Source: Antarctobacter albus (GTDB lineage: Bacteria > Pseudomonadota > Alphaproteobacteria > Rhodobacterales > Rhodobacteraceae). From it: a DNA stretch of 64,000 nt. The first letter of the stretch is position 1, and every line of letters starts with the position of its first letter. Under the pieces are notes generated by a model that saw only the letters and a program-made list of their open reading frames with translations, made no database searches and had not been told where the DNA came from. Below are positions 53,925-61,641 of this stretch, in pieces. The position numbers were made by a program, and so were the translations under genes. The stretch is from positions 62,001-126,000 of the forward strand of contig NZ_FMZI01000002.1 in NCBI RefSeq assembly GCF_900101505.1, read 5' to 3'.

Positions 53925-55157
53925 TCACGCCTCGGCGGTGTCGCGGGGGCGCATCACCAGCCAGATCAGCGCGCCACCCGCCAGCACGAGGAAAGGCGCC
54001 ATGGCGAGGTTGACCGCCGTCCACCCCTGTTGCGCCGAGCCGCCCGAGCAGTTCATCAGGCCACCGCTCGCCAGCGAGGCGAAGGTCACACCGCCAAAGA
54101 CGATCAGGTCGTTCAGACCCTGCATCCGGCCCCGCTCATGCGGTTCATGCGCGCCCGCGAGCATGGTCGTGGCGCCGATGAAGCCGAAGTTCCAGCCCAG
54201 GCCCAGCAGCACCAGCGCGACGAAGAACTGTTCCAGCTCGACGCCCGACAGACCCACGACGCCCGCGCCGGCAAGGATCACCAGCCCCAGCGCCATGATC
54301 TTTTCGACGCCGAAGCGGGCGATCAGGTGGCCGGTGAAGAAACTGGGCGCGAACATGGCCAGGACGTGTGCGGTGACGACATTGGCCGCATCTCCGGTTT
54401 CGAACCCGCAGCCCACCACCGCCAGCGGCGTCGAGGTCATCACCAGGTTCATCAGCGCGTAGGACACGGTGGCGCAGATCACCGCCACGGCGATGCGCGG
54501 CGTCGTCAGCAGTTCCCAGCGGGAACGGCCCTTGGGCGCGTCCTCGGAGGGGCGCGGGGGGCGCGGGATGTCGAGGAAAAGAAAGAGCACCGCGCCGATG
54601 ACGTTGATCGCCACCACGGCGGCATAGGCGCCCAGGAAGGGCACCACGAAGGCATCCGAGGTCGCCTTGACCAGCTGCGGGCCGATCACCGCGGACAGCA
54701 GGCCGCCCGCCATGACGTAGGAAATCGCCTTGGGGCGGAAGTCATCCGAGGCGGTGTCGGCGGCGGCGAAGCGGTAGAACCCCTGCGCGGACATGTAGGT
54801 GCCGGTGATGAGCGACCCCAGGAGGAAGATCGGGAAAGACGCGATGTAGAGCCCGTAGGCGCCGACCATGCCCCCGAGCGCGCCCGCCCCGGCGCCGACA
54901 AAGAACCCCGCGCGACGCCCGTAGCGCTGCATCAGCGCCGAAACCGGCGTCGCCGAGAGCATCGAACCCAGCACGATCAGGGAGATCGGCAGGGTGGCGA
55001 AACAGGCGTTCGAGGCCAGCGACTGTCCGGCCAGCCCGCCGATGGTGAAGATCATCGGCATCTGCGCGCCGAGGATGGCCTGGGCAAGCACCAGGACGGT
55101 CACGTTGCGCTTGGCGCGGCTGTCGGTGGGGGGCACTGTCACGTCACTCATGCGCAT
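53925..55157 (-). CDS. Major facilitator superfamily transporter
   Basis: A 410-residue membrane protein with twelve hydrophobic segments. The loop between helices 2 and 3 carries the MFS motif variant LMQRYGRRAGFF. Gly-rich helices GAGAGALGGMVGAYGLY and GVTFASLASGGLMN are typical. A central cytoplasmic loop (SEDAPKGRSRWELLTT) divides the halves. Substrate unknown. The start is ATG 55157 or ATG 55151 (two codons apart). It is convergent to the synthase-like gene, 32 bp away. Confidence 0.85.
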   Translation of the reverse strand: MRMSDVTVPPTDSRAKRNVTVLVLAQAILGAQMPMIFTIGGLAGQSLASNACFATLPISLIVLGSMLSATPVSALMQRYGRRAGFFVGAGAGALGGMVGAYGLYIASFPIFLLGSLITGTYMSAQGFYRFAAADTASDDFRPKAISYVMAGGLLSAVIGPQLVKATSDAFVVPFLGAYAAVVAINVIGAVLFLFLDIPRPPRPSEDAPKGRSRWELLTTPRIAVAVICATVSYALMNLVMTSTPLAVVGCGFETGDAANVVTAHVLAMFAPSFFTGHLIARFGVEKIMALGLVILAGAGVVGLSGVELEQFFVALVLLGLGWNFGFIGATTMLAGAHEPHERGRMQGLNDLIVFGGVTFASLASGGLMNCSGGSAQQGWTAVNLAMAPFLVLAGGALIWLVMRPRDTAEA

Positions 55158-55315
55158 GGGTTAGGCGGCGCCGCTCATATGGGCAAGAGGGAATATGTCG
55201 CGCGGTGGAACAGCGGGCGCGCCGCGTGGCCGATGACGTAGCGTCATTTCGCCCAGGGATCGCCCGGCATCCTGGGGCGGAGGGGGGCGCAGCCCGCCGT
55301 CTCCCCTTGGTCGAC

Positions 55316-55350
55316 TCCCCCGGCGATATTTTGAGAGAGAAGAAACACGG
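55316..55350. repeat. Intergenic repeat, copy E (half-unit)
   Basis: CCCCCGGCGATATTTTGAGA followed by GAGAAGAAACACGG resembles the half-unit at copy C (TATTTTGAGAGAGAAGAA shared exactly). It lies in the 287-bp divergent gap between the MFS gene and the CobK-like gene. A GGGGGGCGCAGCCC stretch about 40 bp upstream corresponds to the hairpin part of copies A and B. Confidence 0.7.
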
Positions 55351-55444
55351 GCAGTGGCCATGCGGGCTCCGCCGCGCCCTGGGAGCGGGACGAGGGCCGG
55401 CGCGCGTGTTTCCCTTTCCCGGCGGGCTGTTCTATGGGGAGGCC

Positions 55445-56161
55445 ATGACGGGGATCGTGATCATCGGCGGCGCGGCGGAAGCGCATGAGCTGGCCCGGGC
55501 CTTGCCCGGTGCCCATGTGCGGCTGCCTACGCGTGAACGTGTCGCGCGGCGCTGGCCGGGGCCGGTGGGTCTCGGACCGGTGACGGCGGATTGGCTGCGG
55601 GACAGCGGCGCCCGCGTGGTGGTCGAGGCCGGGCATCCCTGTGACGTGGAAACCGCCTTTGCCGTGGCGCGGGCCGCGCGCGCCGCCGGTCTGCCGCTGC
55701 TGCAGCTGGTGCGCCCGGAGTGGCGGCCCACCCGCCGCGACCGTTGGGTGGCCTTGCGCGATGTCCGCGCGGCGGCGGAGGTGATACCGGCGCGCGCGCG
55801 CGTGCTGGTGGCCACGGGGCGGGCCGCCCTGCCGGGGCTGCGGGCGCTGCGGGCCCATGTGCTGATGCGGCGCATCGGCGGCGGGCAGGCGCCTTTCCCG
55901 CTGCGCCGGGGACGCTATCTGCCTGCCGACGGGCCATTTACCGTCGCCGAGGAGATCCGCCTCTTGCGGCGCGAGCGGATCGACTGGTTGATGGTGCACA
56001 ACGCGGGCGGCCCGGGCGGCTGGCCCAAGCTGGAGGCGGCGCGCCGCCTGCATCTGCCGGTGGCCATGATCGCCCGTCCGCGCCGGCCCGGCGGGCCGCG
56101 TGTCGCAAGTGTGAAGGAGGCCCTGGCATGGCTGAGGATGCACAATCTGTCGGACGGCTGA
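55445..56161 (+). CDS. CobK/CbiJ-like precorrin-6A reductase
   Basis: A 238-residue protein with the CobK layout. The NADPH-binding opening is IVIIGGAAEAHELARAL, followed by WVALRDVRAAAEVIP, then ATGRAALPGLRAL. The C-terminal part has DGPFTVAEEIRLL and VHNAGGPGGWPKLEAAR. In typical CobK the last motif has Lys or Ser before the glycines; here it is His-Asn. CobK reduces precorrin-6A in vitamin B12 synthesis, but no other cobalamin gene is near, so the true role could have drifted. The ATG follows GGGGAGG. It overlaps the next gene by 34 bp. Confidence 0.75.
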   Translation: MTGIVIIGGAAEAHELARALPGAHVRLPTRERVARRWPGPVGLGPVTADWLRDSGARVVVEAGHPCDVETAFAVARAARAAGLPLLQLVRPEWRPTRRDRWVALRDVRAAAEVIPARARVLVATGRAALPGLRALRAHVLMRRIGGGQAPFPLRRGRYLPADGPFTVAEEIRLLRRERIDWLMVHNAGGPGGWPKLEAARRLHLPVAMIARPRRPGGPRVASVKEALAWLRMHNLSDG

Positions 56162-56775
56162 TCCGCTCGGACGCCTGCGTGGCCGAGGGGGCGGCGTGGC
56201 TCGCCACGCGTGAGCCGCGTTTTGCCTTTGCGCTGGACCGGACCGGGCCCTTGCCGCTGCGGCTGCGACCCGACGGATTCGCGCAGCTGCTGAGCGCGAT
56301 CGTCAGCCAGCAGGTCAGCGTTGCCTCGGCGCGGGCGATCCAGGCCCGGCTGGAGGCGGCGGGCATGGTCACGCCCCAGGCGGTGGCGGAGGTGAGCCAT
56401 GACGATCTGCGGGCCCTTGGCCTGTCGCGCCAGAAGGCCACCTATGCGCAGGCACTGGCACAGGCCGGGATCGACTTCGACGCCCTGCGTGCCATGCCGA
56501 CCGAGGCGGTGATCAAGCGGCTGGTGGCGGTCAAGGGGATCGGCGTCTGGACCGCCGAGATCTATGCCATGTTCAGCCTCGGGCGGGCGGATGTCTTTGC
56601 CCCCGGCGACCTCGCGCTGCAGGAAGGCGCGCGGGTGCTTTTTGACCTGCCAGAGCGCCCGCGTGAAAAGGCGCTGCGCGAAATGGCCCGCGACTGGGCG
56701 CCCTGGCGGTCGGTTGCGGCGCGCGCGCTCTGGGCCTACTACCATGTGGAGAAGAAGCGCGAGGGGATCGCATGA
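56128..56775 (+). CDS. DNA-3-methyladenine glycosylase II (AlkA-type, HhH-GPD)
   Basis: A 215-residue base-excision repair enzyme that removes alkylated purines. Family landmarks are LLSAIVSQQVSVASARAIQ and the helix-hairpin-helix VAVKGIGVWTAEIYAMFSL. The catalytic aspartate is in VFAPGDLALQEG. The N-terminal AlkA domain is short, as in many compact bacterial members. ATG 56128 follows AAGGAGG inside the end of the CobK-like gene. The next gene starts in its stop codon (ATGA). Confidence 0.9.
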   Translation: MAEDAQSVGRLIRSDACVAEGAAWLATREPRFAFALDRTGPLPLRLRPDGFAQLLSAIVSQQVSVASARAIQARLEAAGMVTPQAVAEVSHDDLRALGLSRQKATYAQALAQAGIDFDALRAMPTEAVIKRLVAVKGIGVWTAEIYAMFSLGRADVFAPGDLALQEGARVLFDLPERPREKALREMARDWAPWRSVAARALWAYYHVEKKREGIA

Positions 56776-57254
56776 AGCATGTTCTTGTGGCCGTCGGGGT
56801 TATGGTGGCGGCGCTGTCCGGCGCCGCAGAGGCGCAAGATGCCGTCCGGGCCAGGGTCGTCAGCACGGGTCCCGGGTTCGAATGCCTGTCGATCTCGGCG
56901 CGCGAGGGGTGGCAGCGGCACGAGACACGGCTGACCGGCACGCTCGAGGCGCTGCGGCTTGGGCGCGGCGAGGGTTGGACGGTGGATGCCAATACATATG
57001 ATCGTGTCGGCCCGGATGGCCACGGCACGGCGGACGAGGCACGTCTTGCCCCCTATGCGACCTACAAGGAACAGTCCTCGCTGCCCTTCGGGCGGCTGCT
57101 CTACCGGCTGGACGGGGGCAAGGTGGGACATTTTCCCAGCGGTTGGACGTTCAACACGCAACAGATCCGCCGGGTCATGGAATTTCGCATCAACGACACC
57201 GCGCTGCAGGACAATGCGGGCGCGGTCGAGGTCTGCTTTTTCGAGAAGCGCTGA
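56772..57254 (+). CDS. Hypothetical secreted protein
   Basis: A 160-residue protein with a signal peptide (MKHVLVAVGVMVAALSGAAE, cleavage after AEA). The mature part contains TGPGFECLSISAREGW, DRVGPDGHGTADEARL and a C-terminal VEVCFFEKR. Two cysteines could form a disulfide. The GPDGHG stretch resembles small calcium or metal loops but this is weak. It is coupled to the glycosylase gene by ATGA overlap and is in the same operon as a carboxylesterase. No family recognised. Confidence 0.75.
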   Translation: MKHVLVAVGVMVAALSGAAEAQDAVRARVVSTGPGFECLSISAREGWQRHETRLTGTLEALRLGRGEGWTVDANTYDRVGPDGHGTADEARLAPYATYKEQSSLPFGRLLYRLDGGKVGHFPSGWTFNTQQIRRVMEFRINDTALQDNAGAVEVCFFEKR

Positions 57255-57281
57255 CCGCAAGCACATCACAGGAGACAGGGC

Positions 57282-57947
57282 ATGACACGAGTATTGCAGA
57301 CGGGCCGCAAGGAACCGGTATCGGGAGAGATGCGGTCCTGCGTCGTCTTCCTGCACGGCTATGGGGCCAACGGGGCGGACCTCCTGGGGCTGGCGGATCC
57401 GCTGGGCGAACACCTGCCCGACACGCTGTTCGTGGCCCCCGACGCGCCCGAGGCCTGCGCCGGGGCGCCCTTCGGGTTCCAGTGGTTCCCGATCCCCTGG
57501 ATCGACGGCTCGTCCGAGGAAGAGGCGATGGCTGGCATGGCGCGCGCGGTCGACGACCTGAACGCCTTTCTCGACGCGCTGATGGTGGACGAAGACCTGC
57601 TGCCGGAACAGGTGGCCCTGTTCGGCTTCAGCCAGGGCACGATGATGAGCCTGCACGTCGGCCCGCGCCGCGAGGACGAACTGGCGGGGATCGTCGGTTT
57701 CTCGGGCCGCCTGCTGGCGCCGGAGCTGCTGGCGGACGAGTGGAAGAGCAAGCCGCCGATCCTGCTGGTGCATGGCGACCAGGACGACGTGGTGCCGCCG
57801 CAATCGCTGCCGCAGGCGGCGGAAGCGCTGCAGGAGGCGGGCTTCAAGGAGGTCTTTGCCCATATCATGGAAGGCACCGCGCATGGCATCGCACCGGACG
57901 GGCTGGGCGTGTCGCTGGCCTTTCTGCGGGACAAGTGCGGGTTCTGA
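57282..57947 (+). CDS. Alpha/beta hydrolase, carboxylesterase/phospholipase type
   Basis: A 221-residue serine hydrolase of the bacterial carboxylesterase (YpfH/EstB-like) group. The oxyanion region is CVVFLHGYGANGADLLGLA. The nucleophile is in ALFGFSQGTMMSLH (GFSQG), the aspartate in LLVHGDQDDVVPP, and the histidine in GTAHGIAPDGLG. Small soluble esterases of this type hydrolyse short acyl esters or lysophospholipids. Last gene of the CobK-like operon; ACAGGAGACAGG precedes the ATG. Confidence 0.9.
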   Translation: MTRVLQTGRKEPVSGEMRSCVVFLHGYGANGADLLGLADPLGEHLPDTLFVAPDAPEACAGAPFGFQWFPIPWIDGSSEEEAMAGMARAVDDLNAFLDALMVDEDLLPEQVALFGFSQGTMMSLHVGPRREDELAGIVGFSGRLLAPELLADEWKSKPPILLVHGDQDDVVPPQSLPQAAEALQEAGFKEVFAHIMEGTAHGIAPDGLGVSLAFLRDKCGF

Positions 57948-58141
57948 CGGCGCGGCTTGTGAAAAAGGGGGGTCCTCGCACGGACAGAAAGACGACGTAA
58001 TGTCTTCATTGGGTTGCAGAGGCGATTTTACTGTCCGTTAGGACTTCGGGCCCCGACGGTGGACGGGATTTCCGGACTCCGACAGGGCGGATTTCTTGCT
58101 AGACTGCCAGAGCGGGTCCATTGCCCGGAGCCGTTTTGCAA

Positions 58142-58962
58142 ATGTCCTTTGCCCGTCTTTCGCTTGTTGCCATTCTTGCCAGCGCCCTTTCCGGCCCCGC
58201 CGCCGCATTGAACGAATGCGATTTCAGTTTCGACCTCGACCGTGAAAGCAGCGCCATGCCGTCGATCCGCCGCAAGGCCGAGGAGCTGAGAGGGTTCTGG
58301 CGTCCGATCAAGGAAGCGCCGGACGATGTGCAGCAACTGGCCAAATTCGTCGGACGGTTCGACATCTGTCTTGTGACACCGGACGGCAAACCGCGCACGA
58401 TCCGGCGGGGCAGGCGTATTTTTCCGACCAGAGGTTTGACGAAGCCTTTGAGAAATACACTCGGGCCGCCGATACCGGCGATCCGGTTGCCCGGAACAAC
58501 CTGGGTGTGATGTACGAGAATGGTCTTGGCGTGGAACAATCCGACACGCTTGCCGCGCGGTGGTATCGTAAGGCAGCGGACCAGGGGCACGCGTCGGCCC
58601 AGAACAGCCTTGGCGTAATGTACATTAGGGCGCGCGGTGTAGCACAATCCGACAAGCTTGCCGCACAGTGGTATCGCAAGTCGGCGGATCAGGGGTATCG
58701 GTATGCTCAGTACAACCTTGGCGTGATGTATGAAGAAGGGCGCGGTGTTCCTGCGTCACCTACAGAGGCGGCCCGGCTCTATGTCGAAGGTCTCAAGCTG
58801 GGGGATGACTGGGCGGTCGAGCGGGATGTTTCGGACTGGGACCAGGCCACCGCGCGCGCCATGCAGGAGCACCTGAAAAGACTTGGCCTTTATGATGGTC
58901 CCATAGACGGGCAGATCGGCCCGGGCAGCCGCGATGCCATGCGGGCCCTGCTGCCAGACTAG
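58142..58962 (+). pseudogene. Sel1-repeat and peptidoglycan-binding protein, broken by a frameshift
   Basis: The first frame (58142-about 58400) has a signal peptide (MSFARLSLVAILASALSGPA) and a conserved-looking soluble region ending FDICLVTPDGKPRTI. It then runs into nonsense. The continuation lies in another frame from about 58400 as PAGQAYFSDQRFDEAFEK, followed by three Sel1-like repeats (NNLGVMYENGLGV, NSLGVMYIRARGV, YNLGVMYEEGRGV) and a C-terminal PGBD-like end (RLGLYDGPIDGQIGPGSRD). One extra C in ATCCGG near 58402 would join both parts into TIPAGQAYF. So the gene carries a one-base deletion, either real or a sequencing error. Confidence 0.8.
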
Positions 58963-59053
58963 CCGCGTCAAACGGCCCCTCCCACCCGATTCATGCTACA
59001 CTGGGCCCCAGGGGCCGGGCGGCTCCGGTCCCGGCACAGGAAAGGCCCGTCCC

Positions 59054-59350
59054 ATGATCATGCGCATCTTCCAGGTCACCATCCGCCCCGGCAAGGAGGC
59101 GGAGTTCGCCAAGTTCTTTCACGAAACGGCCATTCCGCTGATGAAAGGCACCGATGGAATCGTCGACGTCTATCCCGGCGCGGCGCGCGCCGAGAGTCCG
59201 CGCGATTTCGCCTTTGTCATGATCTGGCGCGACCTCGACGCCCTCAAGGCCTTTGTCGGCGAGGATTACACCACACCCCATATCGACCCCGCCGAGGCCG
59301 AGCTGGTCGAGCATCGGCTGATCCGGCACTATGACCTGGTTGCGGCCTGA
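59054..59350 (+). CDS. ABM-domain (antibiotic biosynthesis monooxygenase-like) protein
   Basis: A 98-residue ferredoxin-like fold protein of the dimeric alpha/beta barrel group. The opening MIMRIFQVTIRPGKEAEFAK is followed by FFHETAIPLMKGTDGI, then FVMIWRDLDALKAFVGEDY and a C-terminal VEHRLIRHYDLV. Such proteins are small mono-oxygenases or unknown-function dimers. ATG 59054 with a second ATG two codons later. No cofactor motif visible. Single gene between the broken Sel1 gene and the PDZ protein gene. Confidence 0.75.
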   Translation: MIMRIFQVTIRPGKEAEFAKFFHETAIPLMKGTDGIVDVYPGAARAESPRDFAFVMIWRDLDALKAFVGEDYTTPHIDPAEAELVEHRLIRHYDLVAA

Positions 59351-59421
59351 GCCGGATTTGCTGTTTCGGCGCGGCGGCGGGACTTGCCAAGGTGGTTGTG
59401 ATTTCAGCTCGGGAGGATTTC

Positions 59422-60642
59422 ATGGGCCCTCTGTTTGCCCTTGTCCTGATCCTTGCCGCCGGTGAGACCACCGCCCAGGTTCTGCCGGTTTTCGATGGCG
59501 CCGGTTTCGGCAAGGTGGTCATCGACAGCAAGCAATCCGCGCCGGGCACGATTCGCAACGAGGCCATGATCGGCGCACAGAACATCGAGTTCATCTCGAA
59601 CTACAGCGCCAATTCGCCCTTTGCCCGGCTTGGCCGTGCGGTGGGCAAGCTGGATATATTGACGGACAGAAACAAGTTCGTGCCCTGCACCGCCTTCCTG
59701 GTGGCGGGCAACAGGGGTGTGACAAACGATCATTGCGTGCCCGGCATTCCAGCTCACCCGAAGACCGGCGGCAATGCCATCGCGGCGGTGCGGTTCCATC
59801 TCGGCTTTGTCCGGGGCGGGGTGGACGGCAACATGCAGAGCTTTGACGTCTGCCCGGTGCCGCTGGAAGCCAACGAGGCGCTGGACTACACGGTGCCGAG
59901 ACTGCTGGGTGACGCCAACACGGAATTCGGGGCGCTGGAACTGGCGGCGGTCTCGCCCCGGGATGCGGACAAGCCGCGCGAGACACCAACGCCGCCCACG
60001 GCCGGGAAACCGGTTGCGCCTGCAAGCAGCGGCTGGACTGGCCTGCGGGTTCAAGACCTCGACGCGGATATCGCCAAGGCCTTGGGGGTGTCTGGAACCA
60101 GCGGCGTACTGGTGTCCGAAGTGCTCGATGGCCCGGTCAGGGCGGCGGGGATCAAGGCGGGGGACGTGGTGCTGGAAATGGGCGGTGAAACGGTGACCGA
60201 TACGCGCGGGCTTGTCGCGATGGTTCTTGCGCATCGGGCCGGGGAGAGCATTGTCGTGCGGCTCAACCGCGCGGGTCGGGACCAGTCGGTAAAGGTCACT
60301 CTGGCCGAACCTCCCAACACGCGAGCCGAACCGCCATCGGACACCTCGGAGCAGGTCCTGCCGTCTGTGACCCTGGCCCCGATCAACACGGGGCGGCGGC
60401 GCGAATTCGGCCTGTCCGAGGACCGGCGGGGCCTCTTGGTAGTCGCCGTGGACGAGAGGTCCGACGCCTGGAACAAGGGCATTCGACCCGGCGACGTGGT
60501 CTCGGAACTGGACCAGAAGAGCGTCGGGACGCTCGCAGAGGCCGAGGCGCTCACCGCTGAGCTGCGCAACCGCTGCAAGGTCTTCGTCCTCGTGTGGGGG
60601 TTCCGGAACGGGGAGGCCTGGTTCATTACCACGGATCTGTAG
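59422..60642 (+). CDS. Secreted PDZ protein with truncated trypsin-like domain
   Basis: A 406-residue protein with a signal peptide (MGPLFALVLILAAGETTA). A trypsin-like stretch contains the histidine motif GVTNDHCVPGIPAH and a DYTVPRLLGD segment in the position of the catalytic aspartate. It ends after about 170 residues: no GDSGGP serine motif or second barrel follows. A proline-rich linker (TPTPPTAGKPVAPA) leads to two PDZ domains, the first from LRVQDLDADIAKALGVSG to about residue 293 and the second covering LSEDRRGLLVVAVDERSDA to VWGFRNGEAW near the end. It resembles DegP/HtrA-type layouts with a non-functional protease. Probable role: binding of protein C-termini in the periplasm. Confidence 0.75.
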   Translation: MGPLFALVLILAAGETTAQVLPVFDGAGFGKVVIDSKQSAPGTIRNEAMIGAQNIEFISNYSANSPFARLGRAVGKLDILTDRNKFVPCTAFLVAGNRGVTNDHCVPGIPAHPKTGGNAIAAVRFHLGFVRGGVDGNMQSFDVCPVPLEANEALDYTVPRLLGDANTEFGALELAAVSPRDADKPRETPTPPTAGKPVAPASSGWTGLRVQDLDADIAKALGVSGTSGVLVSEVLDGPVRAAGIKAGDVVLEMGGETVTDTRGLVAMVLAHRAGESIVVRLNRAGRDQSVKVTLAEPPNTRAEPPSDTSEQVLPSVTLAPINTGRRREFGLSEDRRGLLVVAVDERSDAWNKGIRPGDVVSELDQKSVGTLAEAEALTAELRNRCKVFVLVWGFRNGEAWFITTDL

Positions 60643-61053
60643 GAAAAACTCCGGTGCCGACCAAAGCCGAAGACAAGGGCGCAGCGCGATCCGGGAGCCT
60701 GTCCCGCAAGTCTCGCCGGGACGGCAAGGCCGGCGCCCAAAGTGCGCCCCCGGCGTGGTGGCCGCCTGCTGGCAGTGATGCGCCCTTTATGTCGAGGAGC
60801 GGGGGCCATCCGCGGACAACGAGGCATGACCGGACCCGCAGCTGACAGGGGAGTGGGCAGGGCGTGCATGCCCATTTCCAACCTGCCATCTGTCACATGC
60901 CTTTTACCTAAGCAGGCTACTCCTCGTTACGACCACTCTATCTTGCGGGACTTGCCAGAGGCAAAACGCGAGATATAGTGTTTCTCAGGCTGGGGCGGGT
61001 TCCCCGCTCTGGTGCTTACAGGTTGAGCAGGCAGGGCGAGGGAAGAGTCTCTC
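60643..61053. other. Intergenic region with promoter candidate for the HNH gene
   Basis: This 411-bp stretch shows no supportable coding frame. A sigma-70-like pair TTGCCA (60952-60957) and TATAGT (60974-60979), spaced by 16 bases, lies 75 bp upstream of the HNH endonuclease start. The remainder is GC-rich and unstructured by eye. Confidence 0.5.
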
Positions 61054-61638
61054 ATGAACAGTGAGTTCAGGACACATTTTGTAAGGGAGCCGGGCGCTCT
61101 CAAACACCATCCAGCCTTGGTGCTTAACGCCGATTACCGCCCGCTATCCTACTATCCGCTCAGCCTCTGGCCCTGGCAAGACGCGATCAAGGCGGCCTTT
61201 CTCGACCGGGTCGACATCGTCGCCGAATACGACGAGGTGGTGCGCAGTCCGAGTATGACGCTCAGGATTCCCAGCGTGGTGGTCCTGAAAGATTTCGTCA
61301 AACCTCAGAAGCGCGTGGCCTTCACGCGCTTCAATCTTTTTCTGAGGGACGAATTCCGCTGCCAGTATTGCGGCACCAAGACGGAACTGACCTTTGACCA
61401 CGTGATCCCGCGCGCCGCGGGGGGCATCACCAGCTGGGAGAACGTCGTTGCCGCCTGTGCGCCCTGCAACCTGCGCAAGGGGTCCAAGAGCCTGCGGCAG
61501 GTGAACATGAGCCTGCGCAAGCCGCCGCGCCAGCCCTCGGCCTCGGAGCTGTTGAACATGGGGCGCCGGTTCCCGCCGAACCACCTGCACGACAGCTGGC
61601 TGGATTTCCTCTACTGGGATGCCGAGCTGGAGGCCTGA
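61054..61638 (+). CDS. HNH endonuclease
   Basis: A 194-residue nuclease-domain protein. The N-terminal part (HPALVLNADYRPLSYYPLSL) is typical of a conserved group of alphaproteobacterial HNH proteins. The zinc-binding and catalytic motif is RCQYCGTKTELTFDHVIPRA, then GGITSWENVVAACAPCN with KGSKS. The cysteine pairs CxxC and CxxC and the DH and N residues of the HNH pattern are all present. This group is chromosomal, conserved and not linked to phage or homing mobility. Its natural substrate is unknown. It converges with the gene at 61642, 3 bp apart. Confidence 0.88.
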   Translation: MNSEFRTHFVREPGALKHHPALVLNADYRPLSYYPLSLWPWQDAIKAAFLDRVDIVAEYDEVVRSPSMTLRIPSVVVLKDFVKPQKRVAFTRFNLFLRDEFRCQYCGTKTELTFDHVIPRAAGGITSWENVVAACAPCNLRKGSKSLRQVNMSLRKPPRQPSASELLNMGRRFPPNHLHDSWLDFLYWDAELEA

Positions 61639-61641
61639 GGC

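Noticed and set aside
56865-56890. GGGTTCGAATGCC resembles a tRNA T-loop
   Set aside because: It lies inside a coding region with a signal peptide and good frame; no acceptor stem or anticodon arm can be folded around it.
58390-58415. Programmed ribosomal frameshift in the Sel1 gene
   Set aside because: No slippery heptamer or downstream stimulatory hairpin is evident; a simple one-base deletion explains it.
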